This document shows, one piece after another, positions 42,588 to 44,832 of a stretch of 44,832 nt of DNA. This DNA comes from an uncultured Lachnospiraceae bacterium (lineage in GTDB: Bacteria > Bacillota > Clostridia > Lachnospirales > Lachnospiraceae), in the NCBI GenBank assembly GCA_947625135.1, contig CANQNE010000021.1, positions 1-44,832 on the forward strand, written 5' to 3'. The position numbers were made by a program, and so were the translations under genes. The notes beneath the pieces were generated by a model, which saw nothing but the letters and a program-made list of their open reading frames with translations, was not told where the DNA came from and did not search any database. The stretch's first letter is position 1; each line of letters begins with the position of its first letter.

Positions 42588-44640
42588 CTCCGATTACCTC
42601 CTTGATACGTCCCTCCGGCTTGGCCAGTATAGCCTCGCCGTTGTGGGACTGAAAATAAAGCTGAAGGGCGTCCCCAAAGGTCTTGCCTGTCTCCTTTACC
42701 AGCGTGACTCCCTCCGCCATGGGGGCGGTATTGCTGTAAACATTGAGCATGGTAAAACCGTCGCCATTGTTGTCCAGATAACCGTTCGCTCCGCACATAT
42801 AGGAGGTGACCGCAATCGTGTAAGTTCCGGACTCGTCAAAGGAAGCGCCGTCCGGTAAAGTAATCTTCAACAGCTTTGCCGGGCTGTCCCCCGCAGGGGC
42901 GCGGTAAGAATAACACAATCCGGACACATTCAGGAACCGGCCGCCTGGAATACCATTCTCCTGAACAATATGAGTCAGGCCATTTTCCAGCATCTCCCGG
43001 ATCACGGAACCCTTAACTTCCAGCACTACAATGGTATTATCGTATGGACATATCACATCCAGATCGCCGCCAAAAACATTGCCTTTGTATAAGCTGCCCC
43101 GGATAGAACCGCCATTGACGAAAGCAACATCCACCTCTGTCATTTCCCTGATCGCATCGGCAACCAGATTGCCGATGGCCGTCTCCTCCCGGCGGACATT
43201 GTAATTCTCATAGATCATATCTTCTGCCACTACGCCAATAAGCGTCTGATCGTACTCTATTTCCTCGTCGCCTTCCAGAAAATAATGATCCACATTGGCC
43301 AGGGCATCCTTCAGGACGATTTCTCCGTTGAGTACAGACACCATACTGCGGCCAAAGTACTGGAGCAGCTTGGCAGGGAACTGAATGTTGTACACATACC
43401 CCTCCGCTACACAATCCACCAGCCCTTCTGAAATTTCGTTGGGGGTGGGAACTTCTGCAGCCAAATAGGACTGGGCGGCGCCGCTGTCCTGAATGAAGGC
43501 GGCCTGCCCCTCCGGAGTAGACAACAGATCCAGAACCCGTTTGGCAGCGTTCAAAACATCCTCCTTGCCCGATTCAGCCAAAGCAGCGTTCAAACCCAGA
43601 AACGCGGCCGGAGCGGCGATGGTCCATGGATGATTGTTCCCTTCGCTGAGGAAGGGGAACATGGCAAATTCATATTGATCACTTTCGGCATTCAGCATGT
43701 CCAAAAAGTGAACCGAGCCGTAGGAAAGCAGCAGTGTGCCATTTTGCATCCGTTCCATGGCAGGAGTCATATTGCCCTCTTTATTGTTCAGTCTGGCAGG
43801 ATCAAGATAGCCCTTTTCCACCATGGCGGAAGACAGGCTGAGACAGTCAGTCATGCCGTCGGAAAAAGTATCTTCACGCCTGGTAAGGTTCTCCCGCCAG
43901 ATGACTCCTTCAGACTGGCCCAGAAAATCGGGAACCTGAGTGCCAATAAAATAGGAGGATACGTTCGTCATGTCATTAGACTCTAAGGCGAACATGACAT
44001 CGTCACTTCCTATACCCAGTCCATGGGCCGACGCCGCGTCCAGCATAGACAGCAGCGCGCCGGTGGAAGTGGGCGCTTCGGTCACGCCGGCCTGCGCGGC
44101 CAGTGTGGCATTGTATATGTAACCGTAATACTGCCCGGGCAGGGGCAGGAACAAGGTCTTTCCGTCAATGAGCAGGCTCTGGGATATACCGGCCTGATAG
44201 GCGGAAGCAAACTTCTGCGCGCTCAGATCCAGCGCATATTGTTTCACGTCCCCGGTAGGCATAGTGGTAGTAATGATATCAGAGCCGTGCCCGGTACGCA
44301 GACGGCGCTCGCTCTCCCCGTCAATAGTGGCCTCGGCGTTGCGTTCGATCTGGAGGTCGATATCGGGATAGGTCTTCTCCACCAACGCCTCAAAGTTTGG
44401 CAGATCAAGGAAATACAGCATCGTCACCGGGGTTTTTGCACCGGAAGAGCCTTCGGTCTCTGCCGGGCCGGACTCCTCTGCCGGGCCGCAGCCTGCCAGT
44501 AAAAAGGCCAGCAGACAAGTCAGTATCAGACTGACAGATCTTTTTTTCATATTCCATATATCCTTAAAATGCAAAATCACAGAGGACACAAAAGATTTTG
44601 TATCTCTGATCATACAACTCATCAACTTTTCCTGAACCAT
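42580..44640 (-). CDS. Lipoprotein: solute-binding domain fused to 5'-nucleotidase C-terminal domain
   Basis: Exported lipoprotein. A signal peptide starts at MKKRSVSLI and ends in the lipobox LLAGC, followed by a Glu/Ser/Gly linker. Numbered from that Met, residues about 45-430 look like an ABC-type extracellular solute-binding protein (TMLYFLDLPNFEALVEK, and the NIQFPAKLLQYFGRSM end). Residues about 445-640 match the 5'-nucleotidase C-terminal domain: RREETAIGNLVADAIREM, NGGSIRG, PYDNTIVVLEVKG and SYMCGANGYLD. The metallophosphatase domain that normally precedes it is absent, so binding without hydrolysis is likely. The ATG at 44640 has the best ribosome site (GGGAGG); the ATG at 44550 with AAGGA gives the natural signal peptide, and either may be used. 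It is coupled to a hybrid kinase. I infer ligand sensing. Confidence 0.85.
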   Translation of the reverse strand: MVQEKLMSCMIRDTKSFVSSVILHFKDIWNMKKRSVSLILTCLLAFLLAGCGPAEESGPAETEGSSGAKTPVTMLYFLDLPNFEALVEKTYPDIDLQIERNAEATIDGESERRLRTGHGSDIITTTMPTGDVKQYALDLSAQKFASAYQAGISQSLLIDGKTLFLPLPGQYYGYIYNATLAAQAGVTEAPTSTGALLSMLDAASAHGLGIGSDDVMFALESNDMTNVSSYFIGTQVPDFLGQSEGVIWRENLTRREDTFSDGMTDCLSLSSAMVEKGYLDPARLNNKEGNMTPAMERMQNGTLLLSYGSVHFLDMLNAESDQYEFAMFPFLSEGNNHPWTIAAPAAFLGLNAALAESGKEDVLNAAKRVLDLLSTPEGQAAFIQDSGAAQSYLAAEVPTPNEISEGLVDCVAEGYVYNIQFPAKLLQYFGRSMVSVLNGEIVLKDALANVDHYFLEGDEEIEYDQTLIGVVAEDMIYENYNVRREETAIGNLVADAIREMTEVDVAFVNGGSIRGSLYKGNVFGGDLDVICPYDNTIVVLEVKGSVIREMLENGLTHIVQENGIPGGRFLNVSGLCYSYRAPAGDSPAKLLKITLPDGASFDESGTYTIAVTSYMCGANGYLDNNGDGFTMLNVYSNTAPMAEGVTLVKETGKTFGDALQLYFQSHNGEAILAKPEGRIKEVIGDD

Positions 44641-44701
44641 GCCAGTCCTCCCTTACAATGAATGCCGGTTTGTCATGTGGCTGTCCCGTCCAATATATGT
44701 T

Positions 44702-44730
44702 ATTATATACCTGAATCATGAAGAAATCTA
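44702..44730 (-). promoter_or_regulatory. Possible promoter of the lipoprotein-kinase pair
   Basis: TATAAT at 44707-44702 with a weak TAGATT at 44730-44725, 17 bases apart. A separate TTGACA at 44768-44763 has only a poor -10 (TAACCT) behind it. The remaining bases to the window end show nothing recognisable. Confidence 0.35.
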
Positions 44731-44832
44731 CTGCTGATTAGGTTATTGTAATTTATCGTTACTGTCAAGCATTCGTTGGCAACTTTTTTCACACACGTTT
44801 TTTCATGCCTACGATTCGGTCTTAGTATCCTG

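Overview
All genes in this 44.8 kb window lie on the minus strand. The gene set points to a Gram-positive anaerobe of the Clostridia, most likely a Lachnospiraceae-like gut bacterium. The reasons are a T-box leader, a CIRCE element, a four-cysteine L31 protein, an LtaS-type sulfatase, AzlCD, ECF and DUF4430 proteins, the order rho-rpmE-DUF1385-prmC-prfA, and Shine-Dalgarno sites of the GGAGG type. Nothing here fixes the species. No tRNA, rRNA, CRISPR array or intact mobile element was seen.

Layout in transcription order (right to left). (1) 44640-40374: a lipoprotein with a solute-binding domain fused to a 5'-nucleotidase C-terminal domain, overlapping a membrane hybrid histidine kinase. (2) 40125-35101: a potassium operon with TrkH, TrkA, a small membrane protein, a KdpD-like kinase lacking the usual N-terminal P-loop domain, and KdpE. 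(3) 34917-32382: an aldolase-family enzyme, a TrmH/SpoU methyltransferase and a CIRCE-controlled Hsp20. (4) 32247-27545: an XRE regulator, then two overlapping ABC exporter genes whose promoter spacer holds a run of nine G. (5) 27476-22390: a frameshifted larE remnant, TcdA, an LtaS-like enzyme, AzlCD and a GNAT acetyltransferase. (6) 22171-16483: a second ABC exporter pair, a NUDIX hydrolase, a DUF4430 lipid- or membrane-anchored protein, an ECF S component and a decayed winged-helix fragment. (7) 16269-4198: core housekeeping genes (uvrB, uvrA, rho, rpmE, DUF1385, prmC, prfA), then a PD-(D/E)XK-like protein with two small paralogous coiled-coil proteins. (8) 4032-1: glmS, then a T-box leader driving a flavodoxin-like gene and thrS, which runs off the window.

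The parts most worth following up are: the solute-binding/nucleotidase-C fusion coupled to a kinase (possible extracellular nucleotide or nucleoside sensing); the G9 spacer promoter (possible phase variation of an exporter); the long inverted repeat that may serve as Hsp20 terminator, XRE operator and cover for the XRE ribosome site; the nuclease plus twin coiled-coil operon; and the tandem-repeat insert in Rho. The functions proposed for these are inferences from sequence and context.
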